Part shown: piece after piece, positions 53,868 through 64,000 of the stretch
Layout of the letters: the number at the start of each line of letters is the position of its first letter
How positions within the stretch are numbered: position 1 is the stretch's first letter
NCBI GenBank assembly: GCA_002478745.1
Contig: DLQI01000041.1
Span: forward strand, 78,298-142,297
Direction of reading: 5' to 3'
Origin: Rhodobacteraceae bacterium UBA7436
GTDB lineage: Bacteria > Pseudomonadota > Alphaproteobacteria > Rhodobacterales > Rhodobacteraceae
Length of the DNA: 64,000 nt
Program-made: the position numbers and the translations under genes
The notes under the pieces: generated by a model
Databases searched by the model: none
The model's input: only the letters and a program-made list of their open reading frames with translations
Told to the model about the DNA's origin: nothing

Positions 53868-55513
53868 GCCTTAAACACCGGCAACCACCAATCGTCGGCA
53901 CCTTTGTCCAACTCACTTGTCAAAGGCGCCCCTTGGCACAGGGTAATGCGTGTCCAACGATCAGATTTCGGATCAAACTTGGACGCACCAAAGAACGACA
54001 GCTTACAGCGCAACATATCGATCGGCAGACATCCAACGCCAACCAAGTTATCTTGGATTTCACCGTATTGATAACGCATGACCAACTGGGCCCGTTCAAT
54101 GGCCAAGCCATGGCCAGACACGTCACGTGAGAATTCCACCACCGACTGATTTTGTAACGGCAACGCTTTGTAAAGCGACACAATTCTACGGGCGATATCC
54201 AGTGGGCTTTCCAATTCTGAGCCTGGCTCAAGATATCGATCGCCCAATCGCGGCTCTTGCTTGGCTTCGCTAACGTACCAAAATTGTTGGTGTTCAGCAG
54301 GGGCAGAAAAATCAATTTCCATTGCCCATGAAAAATACTGTTCAAGCAGCACACGAAGGGTGTCTGTGTCTTTGATTACGCTCGAAAGCGGACCAATTGT
54401 GTCCCCCATCGTTTCGCAAAGGTCATCCACCAAATCCCCAAATGGTTCAATCAATAGGGAGACCATCAACTCCTGCACATCTTCAGATCGTTGCGACATG
54501 GAGGCCATCAACGCATCCAATGGGTAGGTTTGGTTCAAGTAAAGCTCTATCGAAGCTTCAACCCCAGCCCAATCAGCGCGTAATTTTTCAATGCGCCTTT
54601 GGTGATCCACATCCGGAACATCCCATTGTGCCAAATGCTGTGTTGCGCGTTTGGCCAGCTCTAAAATACGTGCCTTCTGATCAAGTTCTAGCACAGGTAT
54701 CGCACGCACGCGGGCCAATGCCGTCTCACGTGCCAACATCCAATTGTTCAATAAAACTGGGTGCGTTACCAAAAAGGGTGCCATTCCCAGGCCCGTTGAA
54801 TTGCCGACACCCAAGTGGCGTTTAAGATGATCATCCAGTGGCGCGCCACCAACATGTTCGGCCAAGTCGTGGGTAAAATTACGGATCAACCAGACAGTCA
54901 GCATTTCCGCCGCAAATGGCCCCTCTAATCCTGGCCGGTCCGCGATCAGCCTGCGATCGGCGATCCCGAACTTTCCGTTACCATATACAGCAGTTGTGCG
55001 CATCAGGTAGCCAACACTGCGGATCATGTCTGTGTCGGGCTGTTGCCCTGCTTTCAGGCGCTCTGTGACGTGCGCAAACAGGCGTACCGACTTGTTAGCA
55101 CGGCTCAGGACCAGATCACGTTCCGTAAAACGCCCTGCTTCTTGTCGAGGAGCGTTTGCGGTTATGCGATCCAACTCTGCGGCATCGGGCACGCCGTCAT
55201 ATAGGACATATGCGCTGTCCCACGCCTCGGCGATCACGCGGTCGGTACGCATTTCCGGCGGTAAGTCCGTTGAGATGGCAACGAGGCTGTAAGTGTGCCC
55301 GCCAAAGTCTAAGCTATAAACCGCACGTCCAAACCCATCATCTGACATTTCCCATACAGAACGGGTCACCTTGACCTTTTCAGCTGCAAGGCGACGCATC
55401 AAGCTCCGCAAGAACGACAACCGTGTCGGAAACATCGACCCCATACGCGACAAACGCATCACTTGTGATGGTGGGCGCAGCGACGCTGGTGTGGGGGCAA
55501 CGAACGCGTTCAT
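53864..55513 (-). CDS. Uncharacterised 549-residue protein of a catabolic operon
   Basis: I do not recognise this protein. It is soluble, with no signal peptide or membrane helix, begins with a basic stretch (SLRPPSQVMRLSRMGSMFPTRLSFLRSLMRRL), and is otherwise of mixed charge. It lies between the M19-like gene and the 160-residue gene with 4 bp overlaps on both sides, so it is tightly bound to the pathway of the aldehyde dehydrogenase. Three-dimensional fold prediction would be the useful next evidence; sequence motifs alone do not reveal one. Confidence 0.75.
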   Translation of the reverse strand: MNAFVAPTPASLRPPSQVMRLSRMGSMFPTRLSFLRSLMRRLAAEKVKVTRSVWEMSDDGFGRAVYSLDFGGHTYSLVAISTDLPPEMRTDRVIAEAWDSAYVLYDGVPDAAELDRITANAPRQEAGRFTERDLVLSRANKSVRLFAHVTERLKAGQQPDTDMIRSVGYLMRTTAVYGNGKFGIADRRLIADRPGLEGPFAAEMLTVWLIRNFTHDLAEHVGGAPLDDHLKRHLGVGNSTGLGMAPFLVTHPVLLNNWMLARETALARVRAIPVLELDQKARILELAKRATQHLAQWDVPDVDHQRRIEKLRADWAGVEASIELYLNQTYPLDALMASMSQRSEDVQELMVSLLIEPFGDLVDDLCETMGDTIGPLSSVIKDTDTLRVLLEQYFSWAMEIDFSAPAEHQQFWYVSEAKQEPRLGDRYLEPGSELESPLDIARRIVSLYKALPLQNQSVVEFSRDVSGHGLAIERAQLVMRYQYGEIQDNLVGVGCLPIDMLRCKLSFFGASKFDPKSDRWTRITLCQGAPLTSELDKGADDWWLPVFKA

Positions 55514-56499
55514 TTGCCTGGACCAAAGCTGTTTTCGTAAAAGCGCAACCAGTTATCACCCATCACGCCATCCACTTCATTCTGGCTCATACCAACAGCG
55601 ATCAAACCCTTCGCAATATTACCAAAATCGCGGTTGTCATTAAACCATGTTGGCATCGCTGGGAAACCAGCATTGCTCGCCGAGCCTTCGCCATAATCGA
55701 TTGTTTTCGACCAGCGACCAACGCGCATCCACTCGACAATACTATCGGGTTGATCCTGACACAGGTCAGTCCCAATACCTAAATTTTCTGCGCCATAGCG
55801 CGATGCGGCTTCAGCGATCATCTGGCAAAAACTATCCAAGGTGCAGTTAGTCCCACCCGCCAAGTGGTGTGGGTATATTGAAAAACCTAGCATGCCGCCT
55901 TCGTCCGTCAAGGCACGCAAAACCTCATCGGACTTGTTACGCAACGCGGGATGCCACCAATCTGGATTGGCGTGGGTGATCGCGATCGGGCGCGTAGAAT
56001 GCTCGATCGCTTCCAAGGTTGAACGATCCGCAGAGTGCGACATGTCGATGACCATGCCAACGCGGTTCATTTCCGCGACCACCTGCTTGCCCATACGGGT
56101 CAGGCCGGTATCGTCATCCTCATAACACCCAGTCGCCAACAACGACTGATTGTTATAGGTGAGTTGCATGAAACGAATACCAAGTTGATGGCAAATTTCC
56201 ACCAACCCAATATCATCTTCAATCGGGCTAGGGTTCTGAAAACCAAAGAAAACTGCAGTGCGCCCAGTCTCTTGCGCCAAACGAACGTCTGCTGCGGTGG
56301 TCCCTTTGAAAATCAGATCGCAATGCACCTCGAACCAGCGGTTCCATTGTTCAAGGTTCAGGATCATCTCACGAAAACTCTCGTGATATGCGATCGTCAC
56401 ATGTACTGCATCCACGCCCCCTGCCCGCATTTGTTCGAAAACCTTGGGTGAGAAGTTGGCGTATTGCAGATTATCAATAATGACCGGTTTTGCGGACAT
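55510..56499 (-). CDS. M19 dipeptidase-like protein lacking part of the metal site
   Basis: A 329-residue cytoplasmic member of the renal-dipeptidase fold. The usual HxD reads Leu11-Gln-Tyr13 here (in IDNLQYANFS), and the bridging Glu of the GIEG motif reads Gln88 (GFQN). His155 (DMSHS), His176 (ITHAN) and the late Asp (GIGTD) are kept. So a two-metal dipeptidase site is unlikely; one metal or another reaction is possible. It contrasts with the complete M19 enzyme at 41.4 kb in this window. It overlaps the aldehyde dehydrogenase gene by one base. Confidence 0.85.
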   Translation of the reverse strand: MSAKPVIIDNLQYANFSPKVFEQMRAGGVDAVHVTIAYHESFREMILNLEQWNRWFEVHCDLIFKGTTAADVRLAQETGRTAVFFGFQNPSPIEDDIGLVEICHQLGIRFMQLTYNNQSLLATGCYEDDDTGLTRMGKQVVAEMNRVGMVIDMSHSADRSTLEAIEHSTRPIAITHANPDWWHPALRNKSDEVLRALTDEGGMLGFSIYPHHLAGGTNCTLDSFCQMIAEAASRYGAENLGIGTDLCQDQPDSIVEWMRVGRWSKTIDYGEGSASNAGFPAMPTWFNDNRDFGNIAKGLIAVGMSQNEVDGVMGDNWLRFYENSFGPGK

Positions 56500-57950
56500 T
56501 ACATTGGTGTCCCTGATGAAATATATGCTGTCTTTACAACAGTGTAGAACTCAGATGCGTAAGACCCCTGTTCACGTGGCCCATATGAGCTGTCGCCACG
56601 ACCACCGAATGGCACGTGATAGTCAGTACCAGCCGTTGCAAGGTTCACCATGACGCAACCGGATTTCGCATTGCGGCGGAAGTGCGTAGCGCGTGCGAGG
56701 TTTTGGGTCATGATACCAGCCGTCAAGCCAAAGTTCGTGTCATTCAAAGTCGTCAGTGCCTCATCGTAGCTATCGACCTTAATTACAGCAGTTAGCGGGG
56801 CAAACATTTCTTCGCGGTTAATACGCATGTCATTGTTTGAATTTATGAAAAGCCCTGGAGCCATGTAATATCCTTCAGTCGGCATTTCCAAACGTTGGCC
56901 ACCGCAAAGCAGTTCCGCACCCTCGGATTTACCCAACTCAACGTAGGCCATGTTCTCAGTCAGTTGTTGTTGGCTCACAACGGGACCAATCTGTGTACCG
57001 GCCTCAAGTGCGTGGCCAACCTTCATTGCTTCAGTTGCGACCAATAATTTTGACACGAATTCATCGTGAACGGCTGAGTGTACAATAAGGCGGGAGGATG
57101 CTGTGCATTTCTGACCTGTGCCCCCAAACGCGCCACCTGCAGCCATTGCTACAGCCAGATCGATGTCTGCATCATCCATAACAGCCAGCGCGTTTTTCGA
57201 ACCCATTTCCATCTGAATTTTAGTAAGGTTTCCGATGGCCGCACGTGCGATACCTTTGCCAACCGGTACAGAGCCTGTGAACGAAATACCGTCCACTTTT
57301 GGGCTTTCGACAAGGCGTTGACCCACTTCAGAACCAGCACCCATTACCAATGAAAACAAACCCTTAGGGATATCTTGTTTCGCAATTATTTCTGTCAATG
57401 CAACTGCGGATGCAGGTGTTGCATTTGCAGGTTTCCATACAACTGCGTTGCCATAACAAAGAGCTGGCGCGATTTTCCAAGAAGCGGTGGCAGTTGGGAA
57501 GTTCCACGGTGAGATAATGCCCACAACACCCAGTGCTTCGCGGCGCACATCGATCTCGATGTTTTCGCGTGTGCTGTCTGCGGTGTCGCCCATTTGGCGA
57601 AGGGATTCAGCGGCGTAGTACGTGAAGAACTGGCCAGCGCGATAAACTTCGCCTTTGCCCTCTGCCAGCGGCTTGCCCTCTTCGCGGGAAAGCAATGTAC
57701 CCAACTCTTCGGCGCGGTCCATCATCTCGGTGCCGATGGCCATCAAGACGTTGTATTTCTTTTCGATTCCCGTGGCGGCCCATTCGGCTTGAGCGACGCG
57801 CGCTTGATCAAGGGCTTGCTCAAGCTGATCAGAGGTTGCTTGGGCATAAAGTCCAACAACATCAGATAGATCAGAGGGGTTACGGTTTTCGATCTCGGAG
57901 CCACCAGCGACCCATTCACCTGCGATATAGTTCTTGTATGATTGTGTCAT
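56499..57950 (-). CDS. Aldehyde dehydrogenase (2-oxoglutarate semialdehyde dehydrogenase-like)
   Basis: A 483-residue NAD(P)+-dependent aldehyde dehydrogenase. The cofactor motif ISPWNFPTA, the FTGSVPVG segment, the catalytic Glu in MEMGSKNA and the catalytic Cys in GGTGQKCTASSR are all present. The C-terminal SYASEFYTVVKTAYI pattern recalls alpha-ketoglutaric semialdehyde dehydrogenases of hydroxyproline and sugar acid routes, but this is a weak guess. The ATG at 57950 fits the family start; the frame continues 22 codons upstream. It heads an operon with the M19-like gene and two unknown genes. Confidence 0.92.
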   Translation of the reverse strand: MTQSYKNYIAGEWVAGGSEIENRNPSDLSDVVGLYAQATSDQLEQALDQARVAQAEWAATGIEKKYNVLMAIGTEMMDRAEELGTLLSREEGKPLAEGKGEVYRAGQFFTYYAAESLRQMGDTADSTRENIEIDVRREALGVVGIISPWNFPTATASWKIAPALCYGNAVVWKPANATPASAVALTEIIAKQDIPKGLFSLVMGAGSEVGQRLVESPKVDGISFTGSVPVGKGIARAAIGNLTKIQMEMGSKNALAVMDDADIDLAVAMAAGGAFGGTGQKCTASSRLIVHSAVHDEFVSKLLVATEAMKVGHALEAGTQIGPVVSQQQLTENMAYVELGKSEGAELLCGGQRLEMPTEGYYMAPGLFINSNNDMRINREEMFAPLTAVIKVDSYDEALTTLNDTNFGLTAGIMTQNLARATHFRRNAKSGCVMVNLATAGTDYHVPFGGRGDSSYGPREQGSYASEFYTVVKTAYISSGTPM

Positions 57951-58000
57951 CTGCGCGCCTAACTGTTGGAAAATTTCCCACAATTTGCGCCACAAACCAC

Positions 58001-58027
58001 CTTCAATCAATCGCAATTATCTGAAGT
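58001..58027. promoter_or_regulatory. Candidate LysR site upstream of the aldehyde dehydrogenase operon
   Basis: CTTCA (58001-58005) and TATCTGAAGT (58018-58027) lie 51-77 bp before the aldehyde dehydrogenase start. The 10-mer TATCTGAAGT occurs again, exactly, upstream of the neighbouring LysR gene, which suggests both are bound by that regulator. Confidence 0.5.
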
Positions 58028-58032
58028 GTATT

Positions 58033-58893
58033 TTAGTTTTTCTTAAGTATATTCAGGAATGATTTCACCGCTGGCGTCAGTTCGCCTTCTGGTAAGGACG
58101 CGATCCCAATTCTACGTACCTCATTAATATTAAACAACTTAAGGAAAACCAAATCGCTATAAGTCGAAGGCAAAGCCTGTTCGGGCAACACTGTGATCCC
58201 AACACCTGCATTCACCAAGGCCAACAGCGAGATAGTGGTGGATGCCATTATCAAGGAACCCTCTAAAATTGTTGCAAATTCAGGGTCTTGGACCATAGAA
58301 CATGACCCGTTTGCGATGAAACGATGGGGTGCAACATCAGCCCAAGTGAGTTGATCCCAGTTTTTTGCAAGGGGATGATCATGGCGACAAACAACACCAA
58401 ACCTATCGCTAAACAGTTCAAAATGCTCAAAATTATTGGAATCCGGTATAGTTCCAATCCCGATATCCGCCTGGTCTTCGTACAATGCATGCAACACATC
58501 AGCCGAGGACATATCGCGCACGTCCAACCGCACTGCAGGATGGGATTTGGCAAAGCGTTCTATGACAGGTGGTAGGATCGTGTTGGCGGCAGAAGGCGTT
58601 GCTGCAATACGCACCAATCCCGCTTGGGACCGTGCTAATGCATTGATCATCGAAACAGATTTATCGAAGTGAATCAATTCTCTACGTGCCTCAACATGGA
58701 TCATTTCGCCCAGCGCAGTCAGGCGGGATTTACGCCCCGCCTCAAACAAGGGTGCGCCGATGTGGTCTTCAAATTGTTTAAGCATCATTGAAACGGCCGA
58801 AGGGGTGCGCCCCAGTTCTTTGGCCGCTTGCATAAGGTTGCCATTGTCCACGACAGCATGGAAACAACGTAGCATTTCAACTTTGATCGCCAT
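58033..58893 (-). CDS. LysR-family transcriptional regulator
   Basis: A 286-residue LysR protein with the winged helix at residues 3-65 (VEMLRCFHAVVDNGNLMQAAKELGRTPSAVSMMLKQFE) and an effector-binding domain after residue 90. The ATG at 58893 (MAIKVEM) gives the usual LysR start; the frame is open 23 codons further but adds odd sequence and crosses the likely operator. It lies 82 bp upstream of, and on the same strand as, the aldehyde dehydrogenase operon, the probable target together with itself. Confidence 0.93.
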   Translation of the reverse strand: MAIKVEMLRCFHAVVDNGNLMQAAKELGRTPSAVSMMLKQFEDHIGAPLFEAGRKSRLTALGEMIHVEARRELIHFDKSVSMINALARSQAGLVRIAATPSAANTILPPVIERFAKSHPAVRLDVRDMSSADVLHALYEDQADIGIGTIPDSNNFEHFELFSDRFGVVCRHDHPLAKNWDQLTWADVAPHRFIANGSCSMVQDPEFATILEGSLIMASTTISLLALVNAGVGITVLPEQALPSTYSDLVFLKLFNINEVRRIGIASLPEGELTPAVKSFLNILKKN

Positions 58894-58919
58894 AGGTTTT
58901 CCTGAAATTGGACCCATTA

Positions 58920-58938
58920 ACTTCAAGCTATCTGAAGT
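58920..58938. promoter_or_regulatory. Candidate LysR autoregulatory site
   Basis: ACTTCA-N7-TGAAGT (58920-58925 and 58933-58938) is a perfect 6 bp inverted repeat 27-45 bp before the LysR start. Its right half lies in TATCTGAAGT, the 10-mer shared with the aldehyde dehydrogenase promoter region. Confidence 0.55.
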
Positions 58939-59001
58939 CGCGAAGCAGGTCAAAACATGCACATTGCAGGGTTAACGCCCCGTACACCCGCCGAATCAAC
59001 G

Positions 59002-59114
59002 CAAACTGTACAGATGCCTCATCAAACTGTGCATTCAGTTATGACAAATTCGAAAATATATTCCCCTTACGCGGGTAATTGCACAGATTTGACCCAATTC
59101 TGTACAGTTTTGAC
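59002..59114. promoter_or_regulatory. AraC-type operator array with four half-sites on 21 bp periods
   Basis: CAAACTGTACA (59002-59012) and CAAACTGTGCA (59023-59033) are direct repeats offset by 21 bp. About 45 bp further, TGCACAGATTTGAC (59080-59093) and TGTACAGTTTTGAC (59101-59114) are again direct repeats offset by 21 bp and are the reverse complement of the first pair (shared core AAACTGTRCA). AraC-family proteins bind direct repeats spaced near 21 bp, and a GlxA/AraC-type gene begins its stop just beyond the array. It is upstream of the LysR-aldehyde dehydrogenase genes. The 58894-59208 gap holds nothing else I can support apart from this and the LysR box. Confidence 0.7.
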
Positions 59115-59208
59115 AGCCAACTTTTACATTCTGATCTTACGAATTATTAATACTTCTCGATGCCTTAACCATTATTTAGATCGAGTAAACTGACCGACCT
59201 AAAGGCGA

Positions 59209-60264
59209 TCAAAACTCGAGCAAGCGCACTTTTTTACGTTGGCGCATCTGGTGGGCAGTCAGTCCATATTCGCTACGCAATGCCGCTGACATTGTACTGG
59301 TCGAGCCAAAACCAGAAGCCAATGCAACCTCCACCAATGGTAATAGTGTTTCTTCAACCAAGGACCGCGCGTGTTTGATCCGCAGCACCTTATAGAACCG
59401 TGCGGGGGATTCATCGAACACTTCGCGAAACACGCGCTCAAGCTGTCGGGTGGAAACGCCCGCCTGTTTGGTGATCTCTGTCATGGGCAACGGTTCAGAA
59501 ATGCTGTCTTCCATGATCGCGATGACATCCCGCATTCGGTTGTCAAACAGGCTGGGGCTGTCGGAAATCTTCTTGGGCTGTTCTGCGGTGCTTTTGCGCA
59601 ATGTGTTCAGCAGCAACCGGTTCCCCAATTCCGCAATCATTGGTGCCGATAAATAGGACGCGATCAAACCAATAATCAGGTCGGTTGTCGCACCAACACC
59701 TGCCCCAGTAATGATGCCGCCAGAACTTTCAGACAGGCGTGCAGACAGATTGGGGTAGTAACCCGTTTCATTCAGCAACTCGATGTCGCGCCAATGGGTG
59801 GTGATCCGCCCTTCTAATCGTTGGGATGATCGGATGTAGGCCGTTGCAGCGTCAGACAGCAAAACAACGCTAAGGCCTTGGCGTTGCATCATACGAAGGC
59901 GCACCAGCCAACTGGCGGCGTCAACGCGCGTGCCACCGACTACAATCATAAGATCGGAAAACCCATGATCTGGAATGGCGGGTTCTGCACGTACAATCAT
60001 GCCATTGGCCGATGTGACCATACCCGGTTCATTAGAGGTGAACCGCCATTCAAACGGTGCGTTGGGGTGGATGTCATTGGCCAGTGACAATGTGCGGATG
60101 ATGCATCCTAGTTCGAATTCGTCAAACCCCTTCTCTACAAACAATTCAAACGTCAGCCGCGTGCGATTGATAGCGGTTGCGTTATTGTTATTGTTCTCTA
60201 TGCCCGTCGGATCTGTCAATTCGGTGCTCTGTTTTTGTTCGTGGTTCGGTTTACCCGTATTCAT
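59209..60264 (-). CDS. GlxA/AraC-family transcriptional regulator with DJ-1/PfpI-like domain
   Basis: A 351-residue regulator: a short polar, Asn-rich N-terminus (ENNNNN at about 23), a class I glutamine-amidotransferase/DJ-1-like sensor domain (about 37-215, LTFELFVEKGFDEFELG, LMIVVGGTRVD), and two AraC helix-turn-helix motifs at the end (about 245-345, EITKQAGVSTRQLERVFREVF, VALASGFGSTSTMSAALRSEYG). Relatives control use of choline, carnitine, arginine or similar nitrogen compounds. Its downstream flank carries the half-site array, and the LysR and aldehyde dehydrogenase genes follow on the same strand. The amidotransferase Cys is not evident, so the domain is probably a sensor. Confidence 0.94.
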   Translation of the reverse strand: MNTGKPNHEQKQSTELTDPTGIENNNNNATAINRTRLTFELFVEKGFDEFELGCIIRTLSLANDIHPNAPFEWRFTSNEPGMVTSANGMIVRAEPAIPDHGFSDLMIVVGGTRVDAASWLVRLRMMQRQGLSVVLLSDAATAYIRSSQRLEGRITTHWRDIELLNETGYYPNLSARLSESSGGIITGAGVGATTDLIIGLIASYLSAPMIAELGNRLLLNTLRKSTAEQPKKISDSPSLFDNRMRDVIAIMEDSISEPLPMTEITKQAGVSTRQLERVFREVFDESPARFYKVLRIKHARSLVEETLLPLVEVALASGFGSTSTMSAALRSEYGLTAHQMRQRKKVRLLEF

Positions 60265-60491
60265 GTAGTAATTTGGCGGCGCCTGCTATCGCTTTTCAGG
60301 TGAAATGCTGCATTAGACGTCGCCTGTTGGTTGATTTAATGGCCTTGTGGCAACATCTACCAAAGGTATCGGACTATACTGTTCATCTGACAACTTGACT
60401 TCACGGTGTTCGCGCACAATTAACGAGCTGTAGAGCTTAGAGCGTAATGTTGCGTTTCAACGCCTTGAATTGATCAAAGACTGGAATAAAC

Positions 60492-61457
60492 TTGAGCGAA
60501 GTTACTCTTCAATTTGTGCTGCTTCTTGGCGGGCTTATCGGTGTTGTTGTTTGTGCGAAGATATTCCTGAACGGAGCTGTCGGCGCGGCTCAACGATTTG
60601 GTATTCCAGAGTTTGTCGTTGGCAGTATCATCGTAGCAATCGGCACAAGCGCGCCTGAGCTGGCGATCAACGTCGCGGCCAGCCTTCAGTCAGCTGGTGA
60701 TGTGATCGCGTCCAACATTGTTGGTAGTAATATTGTGAACCTTGGCCTTGGTATTGGTCTTGCTGGATTACTGGTCAAATACCAATGTCCATCAATAGCC
60801 TATGTGAAGGCTGCGGTGATTGGTCTGCTGGGTACCGTCTTCTTGTTGCTTGTCACCCTGATGTCTGGCCCCTCCCCTGAGATGGCTGAGTTCAGCCGCG
60901 CGATTGCGATGGCTTTGTTCGCTGGCTTTATCGGTTTTACAATTTGGACGCTGCGCAATCCTGATTGTGAAGATGACGAAGAAGACCTTTCCAGTATCAG
61001 CCAATCCATGTCGGTTATTATTCCATGTTTGATCGTGGGTGCCCTCGGCATGAGCCTGTTTGCCAATATTACGGTCACAAATGCTGTCGGTGTCGCAACG
61101 GCATTAGGTATTCCTGACGTCGTCATTGGCGCGACAATCATCGCTGCTGGTGGCAGCCTGCCCGAGGTTATCTCGTGCATCGAGGCGGCCCGTATGAAAC
61201 GTTCGAACATTGTTATCGGCAATATCGTGGGCAGTCAGATCTTTAACATCTTTGGGATCTTGGGTGTTTCGGGCCTTGTTGCCTCGTTTGAGTATTCCCG
61301 TGGCATCGCAATTGATATCGGATTTCTATTGGTGATGACGTTGATCTGGCTGGCGTCCTTCAAGCTTGCGCCTGTGCGCCGTGTTGTCGGCCCTGCGTTG
61401 CTGGGTACATATCTGATGTATGCCTGCTACTTGGTCTGGTTGGCTTTGGCAGGCTGA
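60492..61457 (+). CDS. Calcium/sodium antiporter (CaxA/YrbG family)
   Basis: A 321-residue inner-membrane cation exchanger with about ten helices in two inverted halves. The ion-binding repeats are AIGTSAPELAIN with SNIVGSNIVN in the first half and AAGGSLPEVISC with GNIVGSQIFN in the second. The first codon is a TTG at 60492; no ATG allows the full first helix. The ribosome site is weak. Na+- or Ca2+-coupled export fits a marine cell. It is followed by a strong terminator. Confidence 0.93.
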   Translation: MSEVTLQFVLLLGGLIGVVVCAKIFLNGAVGAAQRFGIPEFVVGSIIVAIGTSAPELAINVAASLQSAGDVIASNIVGSNIVNLGLGIGLAGLLVKYQCPSIAYVKAAVIGLLGTVFLLLVTLMSGPSPEMAEFSRAIAMALFAGFIGFTIWTLRNPDCEDDEEDLSSISQSMSVIIPCLIVGALGMSLFANITVTNAVGVATALGIPDVVIGATIIAAGGSLPEVISCIEAARMKRSNIVIGNIVGSQIFNIFGILGVSGLVASFEYSRGIAIDIGFLLVMTLIWLASFKLAPVRRVVGPALLGTYLMYACYLVWLALAG

Positions 61458-61480
61458 TCCACTCACGATCACAGAACAAA

Positions 61481-61519
61481 AAAGCGGCGCGTTGATCCTA
61501 GTCAACGCGCCGCTTTTGT
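61481..61519. terminator. Bidirectional terminator between the antiporter gene and katG
   Basis: AAAGCGGCGCGTTGA (61481-61495) and TCAACGCGCCGCTTT (61502-61516) form a 15 bp perfect stem with a 6-base loop, A-run before and T-run after. It can serve both convergent genes. Confidence 0.9.
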
Positions 61520-61557
61520 TTGTGCAGTTAGGCGGGGTTGCCCCCGCCTGTTATGCC

Positions 61558-64000
<2,443 letters not shown>

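Overview
The window reads as a chromosomal segment of a marine alphaproteobacterium of the Roseobacter group (Rhodobacteraceae). This is inferred from gene content and protein style: a TRAP transporter, a CarD-type regulator, a SUV3-like helicase followed by an S4 protein and a 7Fe ferredoxin, a SitABCD metal importer with Mur-like boxes, CobT/CobS, and several amino-acid catabolic operons. Coding is dense, with many 1-4 bp start/stop overlaps. I saw no tRNA, rRNA, IS element, prophage or CRISPR array.

Layout. 0-4 kb: a 5'-truncated EamA exporter facing a dctPQM TRAP operon. 4-5.3 kb: an AT-rich stretch with two small secreted-protein genes, one broken by an in-frame TAA. 5.3-8 kb: acetyl-CoA synthetase and adenylate kinase. 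8.1-12.3 kb: an operon of a 2OG-Fe(II) oxygenase, L-threonine aldolase, an MmgE/PrpD protein and a glutathione transferase, then a rhodanese. 12.3-15.7 kb: sitABCD. 15.9-25.4 kb: a LysR regulator and a seven-gene catabolic operon (HyuA, HyuB, FAD oxidoreductase, HpcH-type aldolase, aminotransferase, uronate-dehydrogenase-like enzyme, atypical SDR). 25.5-28 kb: a nonsense-interrupted gene with a glycosyltransferase-like DTD motif, and metY. 28.2-38.9 kb: an 841-residue membrane protein with secretion-system-like ends, cobT/cobS, carD, fdxA, S4 protein, SUV3-like helicase, TPR protein, SCP2 protein and a lipase-like hydrolase. 39-46.6 kb: oligoendopeptidase F, a TraR/DksA zinc finger, an M19 dipeptidase, a Rieske oxygenase and ileS. 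46.8-53.4 kb: a frameshifted DUF2339 gene, ycjF/GNAT/ycjX and truA. 53.4-60.3 kb: an aldehyde dehydrogenase operon with a degenerate M19 protein and two unrecognised genes, preceded by LysR and GlxA/AraC regulators and a striking operator array. 60.5-64 kb: a Ca2+/Na+ antiporter and katG.

How the genes work together. Three clusters look like catabolic pathways of unknown substrate: 8.1-11.8, 16.9-25.4 and 53.4-58 kb. Each has an oxidising or hydrolysing entry enzyme, a C-C or C-N processing step and a nearby regulatory signal. The first suggests beta-hydroxylation of an amino acid followed by retro-aldol release of glycine. The third has the clearest regulation: four copies of AAACTGTRCA-like half-sites in two pairs, each pair on a 21 bp period, next to an AraC-family gene, plus a shared 10-mer upstream of both the LysR gene and the aldehyde dehydrogenase gene. 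Three genes carry single disabling lesions (two in-frame TAA codons, one frameshift at a run of eight C). These are either real pseudogenes or sequence errors, and reads or strain comparisons would decide.
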